Shown: positions 35,192 to 44,536 of the stretch, one piece after another
How positions within the stretch are numbered: the first letter of the stretch is position 1
How the letters are laid out: every line of letters begins with the position of its first letter
DNA from: Candidatus Melainabacteria bacterium
GTDB lineage: Bacteria > Cyanobacteriota > Vampirovibrionia > Obscuribacterales > Obscuribacteraceae
Assembly (NCBI GenBank): GCA_003151275.1
Contig: PLXC01000013.1
Coordinates: 92,787-156,786, forward strand
Length of the DNA stretch: 64,000 bases
Direction of reading: 5' to 3'
Notes under the pieces: generated by a model
What the model was told of the DNA's origin: nothing
Databases searched by the model: none
Seen by the model: only the letters and a program-made list of their open reading frames with translations
Position numbers and translations under genes: made by a program

Positions 35192-36445
35192 ATGGATCGA
35201 GCACCAGTGCCGAAAATCAAGAAAAGTATTGTCGAAGCAAGTAAGCCGCCCGCAGACGGAACGCAGATCTTCCTATGGGACGATGAGTTGCGCGGATTCG
35301 GTGTCAGAGTGTCAGGCACGATTGCCAATCCTGTCCGTGCTTACATCGTGCAGGCGCGTGTTGGTAAGGCTGGTAAGCAACTTCGCACTACAATCGGCAG
35401 GCATGGTATTTACACACCTGAAACAGCAAGGGCTGAGGCGAAGAAAATACTTGGTCAGTTTGCGCAGGGAATAGATCCGAAACCTGGAAAGGACAAGGAA
35501 ACCGCTGAAACGATCACGCTTGCCGAACTGCTCGACAAATACAAGAAGGCAAAGACGTTACGCCCAAGCACAATTTCTTTGTATGACGGCGCGTTGCGTC
35601 GGTGCTTTAACGATTGGGCGCAATTGCCAATCGTCGAAATTAGTAAAGACATGGTGGCAGAAAGGCATAAAGAAATCTCGAACCGCAATGGTCCTCGCGG
35701 AAAAGGTGAAGCTCATGCAAACCAAGCCATGCGGATTCTGCGGTCCTTATTCAATTACGCTGGCGTTTTATATGAGGATTCCAACGGCAATCCAGTTGTT
35801 AGCAATCCTGTCAGAAGGTTGTCTCAAGCCAAACTATGGAATAAAAATCGGAGGCGACAACGATTCATACCAGAGGCTAAGCTAAAGGACTGGTATCGCG
35901 CCGTAATTGCTCTCCCTGAAGACACTTCAAGAGATTTATTGCTCGTATGTTTATTTACTGGATTGCGGCGTAATGAAGCAGCCTCATTAAAGTGGAAGAA
36001 CATCAATCTTGTTTTGAACGTCCTGCGCCTGGACGAGGAACAAACAAAGAATCATGAAACTCACCAGCTGCCACTGCCGCCTTACTTGGTGGCATTGTTT
36101 AAACGACGTAAGGCCGCCTACTCAGAAATGAGTGAGTTTGTGTTTCCGGGCATAGGCAAGTCTGGGCACATCGTGGAAGTCAAAAGAGTAATTAAGCAGG
36201 TTGAAAAAGACTCTGGCGTCGAATTTTCCACTCACGATCTCCGGCGCACATTTATTACACATGCAGAGAAGCTCGATATCGGCTATTACGCGTTGAAAAG
36301 ATTGGTCAATCATAAGCTAACGGAAGATGTGACTAGTGGCTACATCGGTAATGATGTCGAACGGCTCCGAGTGCCTATGAATAAAATTGCCGATTACCTA
36401 ATTAGGCAGTGCAAAATTAAAACGAATGATTTCGGAAACAGCTAA
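35192..36445 (+). CDS. int: P4-type tyrosine integrase of element 2
   Basis: This 417-residue enzyme has a DUF4102-like arm domain (FLWDDELRGFGVRVSG, IGRHGIYTPETARAEAKK), a core-binding domain sharing the RNGPRGKGEAHANQAMR block with the element 1 integrase, and a catalytic domain with Arg259 (FTGLRRNEA), His348/Arg351 (HDLRRTF), His374 and Tyr384 (SGYIGND). The frame is open from 35105, but that would encode the arm-type repeats and add a hydrophobic stretch. The ATG at 35192 matches the layout of element 1, though its ribosome site is weak. Confidence 0.9.
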   Translation: MDRAPVPKIKKSIVEASKPPADGTQIFLWDDELRGFGVRVSGTIANPVRAYIVQARVGKAGKQLRTTIGRHGIYTPETARAEAKKILGQFAQGIDPKPGKDKETAETITLAELLDKYKKAKTLRPSTISLYDGALRRCFNDWAQLPIVEISKDMVAERHKEISNRNGPRGKGEAHANQAMRILRSLFNYAGVLYEDSNGNPVVSNPVRRLSQAKLWNKNRRRQRFIPEAKLKDWYRAVIALPEDTSRDLLLVCLFTGLRRNEAASLKWKNINLVLNVLRLDEEQTKNHETHQLPLPPYLVALFKRRKAAYSEMSEFVFPGIGKSGHIVEVKRVIKQVEKDSGVEFSTHDLRRTFITHAEKLDIGYYALKRLVNHKLTEDVTSGYIGNDVERLRVPMNKIADYLIRQCKIKTNDFGNS

Positions 36446-37086
36446 GGGTCGAAAGCTCCAGGCGCAATAATTTCCGGTGGCAGAACGACCGGTCGAAATG
36501 GTGGGGTAACCTTCTGGATTCTGGACTCGGTCGGAGGCAGGTTTGTAGGTTTCGCACTGAATTCGGTGGCACCCAGATTACCGACAAGCGTGACGCGACA
36601 CTCCACCCAGTCCTCATTTACGCCTTTCGGGAAGCGCGTCAGCGTTTTTGGAAAGGAGAGAAAGAACATGCGAATGTGATTATTTAGCTCCCTATTCTCA
36701 ATCAGAGGCTCCATTTTAATCGGAACCCGTAGGAGGGAGGTACCCGCAGTACGGCTAACCCAAAAAGAAATTTTGCATTTAAATTTTTGCGGCTCCGGAA
36801 ATTTCAACATTTCAGCATCAACCGATTTCTTCGTTTGCTCAAGAAATCTGCTCGACAGCCATGTTTTCATCAGAGTCTCCCACTCGTTCCAATCGTTGGG
36901 TTGTTCGACGACTGGAGCCGGATCCATGTGGTAGCCCTTTAGTGCTCTCTGGCTGACGGGACTTTTTTGAAGGGTGCTATTTTCTGTTTGGTGGGTGGAT
37001 TCAGCGGCGGCTGATTGGAACAGCAGCACGACCGCCATACCGAACAGCAAGTGGCAGACTAAGTTCTGAACTACTCCGCCTTTCAT
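36442..37086 (-). CDS. exported protein with TonB-C-like domain
   Basis: The ATG at 37086 is preferred over 37194 because it begins a signal peptide (VVQNLVCHLLFGMAVVLLF, cleavage near SAAA). The mature part (about 190 residues) has a helix with DWNEWETLMKTWLSSRFLE, then a strand pattern CKISFWVSRTAGTSLLRVPI resembling the TonB C-terminal fold. A Pro-rich tail follows. Its stop overlaps the end of the integrase gene by 4 bases (convergent). The partner or target is unknown. Confidence 0.6.
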   Translation of the reverse strand: MKGGVVQNLVCHLLFGMAVVLLFQSAAAESTHQTENSTLQKSPVSQRALKGYHMDPAPVVEQPNDWNEWETLMKTWLSSRFLEQTKKSVDAEMLKFPEPQKFKCKISFWVSRTAGTSLLRVPIKMEPLIENRELNNHIRMFFLSFPKTLTRFPKGVNEDWVECRVTLVGNLGATEFSAKPTNLPPTESRIQKVTPPFRPVVLPPEIIAPGAFDP

Positions 37087-37270
37087 CGACGGGCTACTCA
37101 CGCGGATGTTTGTGCACAACACATTCTTGAAAAAGAACAAGCTTCTTACCGCCGTTGTGAAGACTACTAGAGTCTTTCTTGGTGGTGGCAACACCGTTCG
37201 TTTTCCGCTAGAGCGTAAGCCACGCTCCGATTATAAGCTATGCTGTTAGAAGCGCATAACTTGAGGAACC

Positions 37271-37906
37271 ATGAAAGTCCTGGTAACCGCTATATCTGTG
37301 CTTCTTTTCGCCAATTGCCCGGCATATAGTGCGGAGACCAATGGTGTTCGATACGATGCGCTGCCTGATCCTCCCGGCTCTCCACCTTACGTCTCTCCTG
37401 CTCCAAATTCCTCGCAAACCAGTGGCAGAGATCCTTTCGGATCTGGTAAGTTCGCACCAGTTGCAGATAAGACTAAAATGAACACCGTCCAGGCGACAAC
37501 TCTTGCACCTGAGAGCGCGGAGGTGAAAGCAGCCTGGCAGCAGTGGCACGGTTGTATAGCGCAAGAAATACAAAGACGCTTTGTCTCTATGGCAAACACT
37601 GCCTTCAACAACTCTGGAGAGACCTCAGCCACCGTATCTTACACCGTCACACGAGACGGTCGAATCACTCAAGTTCACTTAATCCACAAAAGCCCAAACC
37701 CAGTGTTTAACGCAATCGCAATGACGGCAATTACGTCGCTAAATACCAATATGATTTTGAGATTTCCTGCCGGCTCGACTCAAACTGAAGTTGAGAAAAT
37801 AGGATCTTTTTCTATTAACGGCAAGTCTGAATTTCCATCGGGACAAGTGGGGGATTTTGAGCCAGAGATGCTCCATTACCCACGCCCGACTATACTCCAC
37901 GAGTAG
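37271..37906 (+). CDS. exported TonB-C-like protein
   Basis: This 211-residue protein has a signal peptide (KVLVTAISVLLFANCPAYSA), a Pro/Ser-rich linker to about residue 75, and a TonB-C-like domain. The domain shows QWHGCIAQEIQRRFVSMA, then VSYTVTRDGRITQVHLIHKS and AIAMTAITSLN. It is divergent from the TonB-C-like gene at 36442. The domain often occurs in lone secreted proteins in this kind of genome (compare 48757-50268), so energy transduction by TonB should not be assumed. Confidence 0.65.
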   Translation: MKVLVTAISVLLFANCPAYSAETNGVRYDALPDPPGSPPYVSPAPNSSQTSGRDPFGSGKFAPVADKTKMNTVQATTLAPESAEVKAAWQQWHGCIAQEIQRRFVSMANTAFNNSGETSATVSYTVTRDGRITQVHLIHKSPNPVFNAIAMTAITSLNTNMILRFPAGSTQTEVEKIGSFSINGKSEFPSGQVGDFEPEMLHYPRPTILHE

Positions 37907-37944
37907 AACAGAGAGAACCGCGTATTGGAATTTAGGACCGTCAC

Positions 37945-38397
37945 ATGCCAAAACGAAGACCGCCCAAAGCTGAAATCATTGAATATAAGCGACTCAAGGC
38001 TTCCTCTGGTGGCGGTGGTGGTGGTGGATCATTCGGCGGAGGCGGTGGTTTCTATCCAGGACAAAATCTTGTTTGCAAGATCGTAAAAGACGAACCTGGC
38101 GGCTACGCGGTAATTATTCCCGCTTATAATCTGCCTGCCTTCCTTCCTACTCAAGCTCTGTTATGCACGGGGGACGAGATTCTTGGGCAATTTGTTTGTG
38201 TCCATAATCACCGGATCCTGCTTTCTGCCAGATTCTCCAACAACGTCAGCAAACTTCTTGGCACACCCAATGTTCGTTGGGAACAGCATTTAGACACGAG
38301 AGATATTGCTATGACTTCAGAAAATAACATCAAGAACTTTGGTCGAGGCAGCGGCTTGCCTTCCGGCATTCCACCCGACGAAACAACTGATTCCTAA
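37945..38397 (+). CDS. Gly-rich protein with S1-like domain
   Basis: This 150-residue protein has a basic N terminus, a short poly-Gly stretch (residues of about 23-40) and then FYPGQNLVCKIVKDEPGGYAVIIP with AFLPTQ and HRILLSARF. This is the strand order and GG-aFLP signature of an S1/OB-type RNA-binding domain. It lacks a signal peptide and is probably cytoplasmic. It starts 38 bases after the previous gene. The RNA target is unknown. Confidence 0.6.
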   Translation: MPKRRPPKAEIIEYKRLKASSGGGGGGGSFGGGGGFYPGQNLVCKIVKDEPGGYAVIIPAYNLPAFLPTQALLCTGDEILGQFVCVHNHRILLSARFSNNVSKLLGTPNVRWEQHLDTRDIAMTSENNIKNFGRGSGLPSGIPPDETTDS

Positions 38398-38563
38398 TAA
38401 GTTAAGAGTGGGGAAGAACTGGAATCGATTCATGAAGTCAGTTTGTAAGCCGGCGGTCGTAGAATCCCTGAGTGAGTTTGTGAATGATTAATAGGCCCGC
38501 CGAAGCGCGATATGCATACGGAATGTTGAGACGCTGAAATGACGCTAGGAAATTAGAAAAACA

Positions 38564-39733
38564 ATGCGGTCGTTCAAGTTTGGAACAAAAATTTCGTTGG
38601 CGGTAGTTGCTTTTGTTTGCGCAGTTCCTTCTGGTTTAGCTGATCCGATTTTCATGTCTGCCGGAGCAGATCGGGTTTCAGTTGCGTATCTTGTAGTCGG
38701 CAATCTTGTTGCAGCTTTGTTTGAGAGTTTCGCCATAGCAAAGGTGTTCAGAACACCGTTCAAGAGGACTTTGCTGTGGATGATTCTGGCCAACTACGTT
38801 TCAACTTTTGTCGGTTATGTTTCCATGGACTGTATGATAAGAATTGCGGGACCGCTCTTATTTCCAGACATTCCGTACAACTTGCCGTTTGTTTTTATCG
38901 TGTTGCTTGGTAGCTCGTTTGTTTTTGCGGTGCTTTACGAATGGCCGTTCTTAATTAAGTTGTTCAACCAGCGTAAAAGTGCCATCAAAACGGCGCTTCG
39001 CGCATCACTTCTGGCGCAAATTATCTCGTATTCGATACTGGTGCCGTGTTACTTGTACTCTGCTGATACAACGTGGTTTCAGCATATGCATCGAGACGCA
39101 CTATTTATCAAGTCTGAACATGTTGTCGTTTACTACATTGACCCAAGCGGTTCCATCTGCAAACTTACTTTGCCACGGCTTACACCTGAAGTGGTATCTA
39201 GGGTGAATGCGATCAAAGGAAACCGCCTTTCAGTTAAGTACGACGGTGATCATTGGCAGCTGTGGCGTTACGGCGCTGATAATATTCCACATTTGATTCT
39301 AAATAACATCGGCGGTAGTACACGGCTTGTCCAGGGACCAGAAATTGTTGATGTCCAAGATGGTGTGCAAGTTGATTTCGTGAATGGCTTTAACGATCAG
39401 TTATTGAATCGTGTTGGAAAACACTATTGGGGCGATGTGATGGCACTTACTGTTGATATTCCGTTCATTGAGCCGTATATCTTTCCCGTCTTTTTGCTGC
39501 CTGACGAACAAGCGGTTTTGAGTTGGCATCCATGTTTTGGGCGATTGCTAATCCCGTTCGAAGATTGGCGTGACAGGCGCGATCCGAAAACCTCCCAATT
39601 GTTTCTGGTGGATTTGAAAACAAAGGAACTAGCGAGGATTGGGCGAAGCAACACTTTCGTGGTTGTCGCGGACAGAAAGGATTTCGGCAACGATTTGGAG
39701 TGGAATGGCATGGGCATCGGTCATGCAAGGTAA
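38564..39733 (+). CDS. membrane protein with soluble C-terminal domain
   Basis: This 389-residue protein has a signal-like N terminus, then about four more membrane helices to residue 175 (for example FVFIVLLGSSFVFAVLYEWPF). A soluble beta-rich domain follows (KSEHVVVYYIDPSGSICKL and on), perhaps facing the periplasm or cytoplasm. No family is recognised. The 166 bases before it hold no clear promoter. Confidence 0.65.
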   Translation: MRSFKFGTKISLAVVAFVCAVPSGLADPIFMSAGADRVSVAYLVVGNLVAALFESFAIAKVFRTPFKRTLLWMILANYVSTFVGYVSMDCMIRIAGPLLFPDIPYNLPFVFIVLLGSSFVFAVLYEWPFLIKLFNQRKSAIKTALRASLLAQIISYSILVPCYLYSADTTWFQHMHRDALFIKSEHVVVYYIDPSGSICKLTLPRLTPEVVSRVNAIKGNRLSVKYDGDHWQLWRYGADNIPHLILNNIGGSTRLVQGPEIVDVQDGVQVDFVNGFNDQLLNRVGKHYWGDVMALTVDIPFIEPYIFPVFLLPDEQAVLSWHPCFGRLLIPFEDWRDRRDPKTSQLFLVDLKTKELARIGRSNTFVVVADRKDFGNDLEWNGMGIGHAR

Positions 39734-39939
39734 TGAAAATGCGTCCTGAAATATCTCTTCTCGGAGTTATCGAATGGTGGCAAATAGTCGTCTACTTTGT
39801 CAGCGATGATTCATTTTTGTATTCTCCCAACATGGAACCAAATGCGGTGTATCAGGGAACTTCCGATCTGCCCTTGCGTTCATGCTTGGTAAACAGTCTA
39901 GTGCGCGCGTCGAGTCGGAGCCGCTCCGGAGTGGATTTC

Positions 39940-40662
39940 CTAAACAGTGTTGCTCTGATTGCTCAAGCCGTTTAACAGCTTCCGCTCTTCAACCAAAGAA
40001 TAGAGATAACTCGCATGAATGATGAGCGAGGCCGCCTGATATGCGTCCATTCGCACATTTCGATGCCCGGTCGAATTACGGAAAATCTTCATCGCGCCAG
40101 CAAAAACGAATTTGAGACCTTCCTCTTCGTTAGGATCGGCGTTTTTGTCGACTAGCGGACCGGTGCCATTTTTGAATGCATCCATCATGAGCGCTGAGCC
40201 TATATTGTTTATGCCTGTTGCTTCTTTAACGGCAATTTCTAACTGCTTAAAAGCCTCATACACCGCGGCATCATATTTCCCTGTATGAAAAATCAAACCA
40301 GCTTCTTGGGCGATAACTGGGTGCAAAAAGTTTTTCGGCAAAATTTCCCGCTGAGCCAACATGGTCACATCGGACGGTGCCTTCAGTTGACTAGCGCGTC
40401 TGCTCAGCCTCATCCAGCCGTTATAACCATTATCAGGATCTGTAATGCTAAGACCTTCGCTGTACATCCAGCCGAAGGCTTCCATAATTGCTTCGATGAA
40501 TTCATCTTTCTGAGGATGGTTCGCGTATTGGCTGGCAACTGCTAAACCGACGTTGTGCGGATGGAAGGCTTTGGACCCCTTCTTAAGAGCGTCTATAACA
40601 TGTCCGGCAAGTTCTTCGGTGGGCATTTTTACAGCAATTGCTGGATCGATGTTTAGATTCAT
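39940..40662 (-). CDS. TIGR02391 (Ymh-type) family protein
   Basis: This 240-residue protein matches the family pattern in its C-terminal half: LHPVIAQEAGLIFHTGKYDAA, then EAFKQLEIAVKEATG, GSALMMDAF, and GAMKIFRNSTGHR with ASYLYSLVEER near the end. The family is uncharacterised but recurs in mobile and restriction/defence settings. The FRNSTGH segment is like the RN(x)nH signature of HEPN-type proteins, which is suggestive only. It stands alone on the minus strand within element 2. Confidence 0.7.
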   Translation of the reverse strand: MNLNIDPAIAVKMPTEELAGHVIDALKKGSKAFHPHNVGLAVASQYANHPQKDEFIEAIMEAFGWMYSEGLSITDPDNGYNGWMRLSRRASQLKAPSDVTMLAQREILPKNFLHPVIAQEAGLIFHTGKYDAAVYEAFKQLEIAVKEATGINNIGSALMMDAFKNGTGPLVDKNADPNEEEGLKFVFAGAMKIFRNSTGHRNVRMDAYQAASLIIHASYLYSLVEERKLLNGLSNQSNTV

Positions 40663-41418
40663 AAGCGCTTTATGAGATGGTTTGCATCAGTAGCTTACCG
40701 CATTTGCTCACCGCTGCAACAGCTCCGAGGTAGCTACATTCCGTCTAGCGGCGGACTCAAGCATTCACGAAACAAGGTGAACGTGGACGAGGCGCGGCAA
40801 CGTAGCCGTGCGTCTCCGATGAGATCGTTTTGTTTTGGTTTTTAAGCGTGTTTGTTTAAGGTTTTGTCCGTCAAGTGATTGACAGTCCGTGAGCCTTGAG
40901 CTCGGACTGACTTGGTCAATGTTTGCCCAGTCGGTGGTAAAACTCTTTTTTACCGTTGCCGCCAAGTTACGCAGATCGATTTTCTGGATTTTCCGGAGGC
41001 ACGTTTGTAGTGCAGGATAAAGAAAAAGAAGTCAAGTCTCGAAACGCTCGTATATTCTTGTTTATCGCCACCATCACTTTTTACGTGTCGCATTTAGGCG
41101 TTGCCACCACTTCTGATGCCACACTGCATTGCGTTTATAGAGACTATCGAACAGAAAACAAAACGCCTTCACTAAGTGGGTAAAAGTCAAGGATCTAGGG
41201 ACATTGGGTCGGTTCTTTAACTGCAGAAACGTCAGAGCAAGTCAGAGCATCCCAAAGAAATTCGGAGAATTTGATGCACATATCACCAATTAAAAAAGAT
41301 GGTGATGACTCAAGGGAGAAGTGATGCTCTTTTGAAAACGCGCACTCAATGCGTATTCTCCTGAATTTGCCGGTGAATCGCATTCAAATTGGCCGGCTCG
41401 AATACGCACCCATCACCA
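40663..41418. other. gene-free stretch inside element 2
   Basis: No credible gene is seen over about 750 bases. It contains a hairpin CAGTCCG...CGGACTG (40883-40908) inside a longer imperfect dyad (CAAGT...ACTTG), and a short direct repeat GTCAGAGCA near 41230-41251. It may include the promoter of an RNA or the 3' ends of the flanking operons; the function is unknown. Confidence 0.35.
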
Positions 41419-42732
41419 TTACCAAGATTTGAGTTTCGTATAGGTTTTGAACTTCTGACGATCCTTTAGCTTCGAACGAAGCAGCGATTCTGGCACGCCG
41501 ACTTTTTCCAGTAACAAGCTATTTAGTAGTGCTTCTAACGCAATGACAGCTAACGAAACTTCATTGTCCGTCATCACTTCCAGCTGGGCGGTGTCGTCGA
41601 AATGCGTGTAGGCATTTCTAGTATTGACGACCAAGCCTACGAATCGTTTATACTTCTTAGCAAAAAGCAATTGAAACTCTTCTGTAAATACGGCGAACAA
41701 AAGTTTGAGACGTGTGCGTTGACTGTATTCGTGTGCATGCGCAAGAGTATCCGCTAACTTCTTTCGGAATTCCTTATTAACATCAGCAGGAATCGCTTCT
41801 AGCATCGCTAATTTCACTTTTTCATATTCTTCCAATGGCAAGATTTGGCCACCGACAGCACATCGGTGGAATGCTTCAAGGAATTGTGCAAGTGTCACTA
41901 GATTTAGTTGGTGAAAAAAATTTGGATAGGATACGTAGGCGCCAAAGTGAGTAAACATCAGTCTTAAACGGTCGGGCAAATCGGCCCAGTTTTGAAGAAC
42001 AGCTTTGAACAAATCCAGATCTAAATCTGATAAACAAATCCATGGTGGCTTTTCAGTTCGTTTTGGCAGCAGCCTGAAATCACGAAAGCGAGCTTGACCC
42101 AATTCCGGAGAAATAACATCTATATAGAGAATCTCAACGGGCTTCCCATGTAGCGCTGTCAGCAGCATACTGAAATGGCTAAAAAAAATGTGCCACCACT
42201 TTATACTTACTTGTGTGTTCACAGTTGTGGATATTACTCCAACAGATTCTTCAACGTGCAATTCCAAATGCACATCGGTCTCGTGCCACTTAATAATTGC
42301 TGAAAATGAGCATGGTCCAAGGCTTATTGCTAAATCTTCGATATAGCATTTCGCCGAAGAAAATGCCGCTTTTTCTTCCGATGCTATGTGTGCACCCACC
42401 AGCAGTCGATGAACATTGTAGATGGAGCGATGCGCGATTGGATTGATCGAACGTAAGACATTCTGAAATACAGTTATCTTTTCACCTTCACTCGTTGCCC
42501 CAAACAGGACGGGAACGTCCCAGGCGACGTCAAGCAACTTTCGGGGCTTGACAGTTTCATCAATTAACATGCTCTCGTCTTCTGAGAGCACTTCATTCCA
42601 AAACGCACCATTTAAATCTAACTGGAAAATCGTTTGGTTGTGAAATAACGCGCCTTCTATGGAACCTTGCGTCTCTGGAAGCCTCCACAGACCCGTACAT
42701 TTATAGTCTTTGCTACAAATGCTATTGGTCAT
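41419..42732 (-). CDS. ApeA-like anti-phage HEPN protein
   Basis: This 437-residue protein resembles ApeA, an abortive-infection type defence protein with a C-terminal HEPN RNase. The N-terminal part has the GLWRLPETQGSIEGALFHN block and long beta-rich stretches as in the ApeA N-terminal domain. The C-terminal helical part ends in VVNTRNAYTHFDD, the HEPN catalytic motif Arg372-x4-His377. It starts 30 bases after the dNTPase gene on the same strand and is probably co-transcribed. The family is named with fair confidence; the coupling to a dNTPase is the unusual point. Confidence 0.75.
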   Translation of the reverse strand: MTNSICSKDYKCTGLWRLPETQGSIEGALFHNQTIFQLDLNGAFWNEVLSEDESMLIDETVKPRKLLDVAWDVPVLFGATSEGEKITVFQNVLRSINPIAHRSIYNVHRLLVGAHIASEEKAAFSSAKCYIEDLAISLGPCSFSAIIKWHETDVHLELHVEESVGVISTTVNTQVSIKWWHIFFSHFSMLLTALHGKPVEILYIDVISPELGQARFRDFRLLPKRTEKPPWICLSDLDLDLFKAVLQNWADLPDRLRLMFTHFGAYVSYPNFFHQLNLVTLAQFLEAFHRCAVGGQILPLEEYEKVKLAMLEAIPADVNKEFRKKLADTLAHAHEYSQRTRLKLLFAVFTEEFQLLFAKKYKRFVGLVVNTRNAYTHFDDTAQLEVMTDNEVSLAVIALEALLNSLLLEKVGVPESLLRSKLKDRQKFKTYTKLKSW

Positions 42733-42762
42733 TTAACTCTTTGGGGATGGGGCGCAGAAGGC

Positions 42763-44250
42763 TCATAGCATAGGTCCAACTTTGTATCCACAAATCTTTT
42801 GGTAGATTGTTGTGATTTCGGCTTCGGTCATGCTGCTTACGCAATCGGCTACTAGCCGTATCTTCTCGCTTGTTGATTTGGCTTTTCGATATAACTCTTC
42901 GTAGAATGGCGGTAGAAGTCGGCATTCAGATGATGCTGCTGATGCCTCATACAATGTTTTGAACACCGCCTTTACGATCAGCTTTTGTCCATGTTGTGCT
43001 GTGGCTAAATCGGCGTTGTTAATCACATAGTGCCAAGTGAGCTGCTTGAGCATAGCAATTTCATCCTTTGCCTCTTTGCCGATTGTCACAAGGCTATTAG
43101 GATCAGACAAATTACCTATTCTAAAGGCTCCAACATACTCTGTGATGAGGGCCGTCATCATTTGCCAGAGAACACTTCTCTCTTCGCAAATGCCTGTGTA
43201 GCGTCCTTCAATCGCTGCGAAATTACGATAGCAGACGTGCTTGAATCGCTTTTCGAGTTCACTTCGCCTGTCCTTTAACTTCTCGTTTCCTTCACGATTG
43301 AACACTTCTTCAAAAAAGGAAGATAGAACTAAAGGTTTCTGCTCACCGAGCCGATCTAGTGGAATTTTGCCGGCACAAAAGAAATCTACAACGTCATGAA
43401 CAGCGTAGGTGATATCATCTGCCCAGTCCATAACTTCTGCTTCCAGACTTTTGACCTTGCCACCAAACTGTTTGTCGAAGCTTGCTCTGACCCAGTCGAA
43501 CTCATCCTTCTCTGACGAGTAGGCTCCCCATTTATTCGTCTTTTGTGGATTGCCATTGATTAGCCAAGGATACTTAAGAATGCCATTGAGACTCACTCTT
43601 GTAAGGTTGAGACTTGGAGCAATTGGTTTGTTGCCAGCGATACCAATGGGATCGCCAACGGCTAACTTTGTAACTATCCTGAAGGACTGCGCATTTCCTT
43701 CGTAGCCATCTTGTGGATCAATGTCTTTTATTTCATCGTCTAAAACATCTTCAGCGATATGTCCGAATGGTGGATGACCTAGGTCATGGGCTAGGCCAGC
43801 GCACTCAGCAGCGTCTATGTCCAATCCGCCTGCCGCTGCTACTTCCTTCGGTTGTTCACTTAGAAGTTTTTCCGCGATACGTCTTGAAAGCTGCGCTACT
43901 TTAAGCGAGTGCGTTAGTCTGTTGTGGAACACGTAGCCATGATCGGCCGAAATAACCTGAGTGACCTCGGCTAATCTTGCAAAACTTGTTGCATAGAGAA
44001 GCCGATCACGATCAACCTGAGTATCGTTCCTATGGACTTTTGTTGGTTCTTCTTCTAGACGCTCAATCCTGTGCGCTAAATCAGCGTCGGGCAGGGACGG
44101 CGGCTGGGGCGACACTGTCACTGATAAGCTTGACTCGGTTGTCTTCTGAAAACGATATTCGGCGCGTGGACATAAGCGGAAACAAAGCGGCTCGAACTTG
44201 AGCATCACGAAGTTCAGTGCGAGCCTGAACAACTTTGTTAACCAAGTCAT
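42763..44250 (-). CDS. dNTP triphosphohydrolase (dGTPase-like, HD domain)
   Basis: It hydrolyses dNTP to deoxynucleoside and triphosphate. The HD metal site is complete: NRLTHSLKVAQ (His114), LAHDLGHPPFGH (His155, Asp156) and the later Asp in EVMDWADDITYAVHD. Bacterial dGTPases can block phage by draining dNTPs. As listed the protein has 495 residues, but the first 60 are not family-like and overlap the preceding small gene; a GTG at 44115 (after which comes SPQPPSLPDADLAHRIERL) may be the true start. It lies between a wHTH-like gene and an ApeA-like gene. Confidence 0.88.
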   Translation of the reverse strand: MTWLTKLFRLALNFVMLKFEPLCFRLCPRAEYRFQKTTESSLSVTVSPQPPSLPDADLAHRIERLEEEPTKVHRNDTQVDRDRLLYATSFARLAEVTQVISADHGYVFHNRLTHSLKVAQLSRRIAEKLLSEQPKEVAAAGGLDIDAAECAGLAHDLGHPPFGHIAEDVLDDEIKDIDPQDGYEGNAQSFRIVTKLAVGDPIGIAGNKPIAPSLNLTRVSLNGILKYPWLINGNPQKTNKWGAYSSEKDEFDWVRASFDKQFGGKVKSLEAEVMDWADDITYAVHDVVDFFCAGKIPLDRLGEQKPLVLSSFFEEVFNREGNEKLKDRRSELEKRFKHVCYRNFAAIEGRYTGICEERSVLWQMMTALITEYVGAFRIGNLSDPNSLVTIGKEAKDEIAMLKQLTWHYVINNADLATAQHGQKLIVKAVFKTLYEASAASSECRLLPPFYEELYRKAKSTSEKIRLVADCVSSMTEAEITTIYQKICGYKVGPML

Positions 44251-44311
44251 CAGCCTCCAACTCTCCGTTCTCAGAGAGAATATGTAAGATCTCGTCTTGT
44301 AAACTGAGCAT
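44081..44311 (-). CDS. small winged-helix-like protein
   Basis: This 76-residue protein begins LSLQDEILHILSENGELEADDLV, a helix-turn-helix pattern, and continues to a wing-like STRRISFSEDNRVKL. It could be a regulator or a partner subunit of the downstream dNTPase. It overlaps the dNTPase frame, by about 35 bases if the GTG at 44115 is used. The tight overlap implies translational coupling. Confidence 0.5.
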   Translation of the reverse strand: MLSLQDEILHILSENGELEADDLVNKVVQARTELRDAQVRAALFPLMSTRRISFSEDNRVKLISDSVAPAAVPARR

Positions 44312-44502
44312 ACTGTCCAACTTTCTAACTCGGATGGTGACTATACGATAGTAGTCTAGGTCAGGGCACCCTGTAAAGGGTGCAAACACGTATTGGTTGA
44401 CGGTTTTGAACGATCAACGTTCCATGTGGTTAAAAAGTAATTATCGATCTGTGCCTGATACCAAACCTGATATCAAACACATATGCAACTTCCAAATCTG
44501 AA

Positions 44503-44523
44503 TGGTTACTCAGTGGTTACTTG
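44503..44523. repeat. paired 11-bp arm-type site, element 2 right
   Basis: It is identical to 35150-35170 (TGGTTACTCAG then TGGTTACTTG), 14 bases from the attachment core at tRNA-Pro. Its position mirrors the element 1 right-end site. Confidence 0.6.
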
Positions 44524-44536
44524 AAAAACACCGATC

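Noticed and set aside
40956..41183. 75-codon plus-strand frame in the element 2 gap
   Set aside because: It has no ribosome site and no recognisable pattern; it contains a short hydrophobic stretch that chance can explain.
42722..42925. Small minus-strand frame between the dNTPase and ApeA-like genes
   Set aside because: It overlaps the 3' end of the dNTPase in another frame and shows no ribosome site or family pattern.
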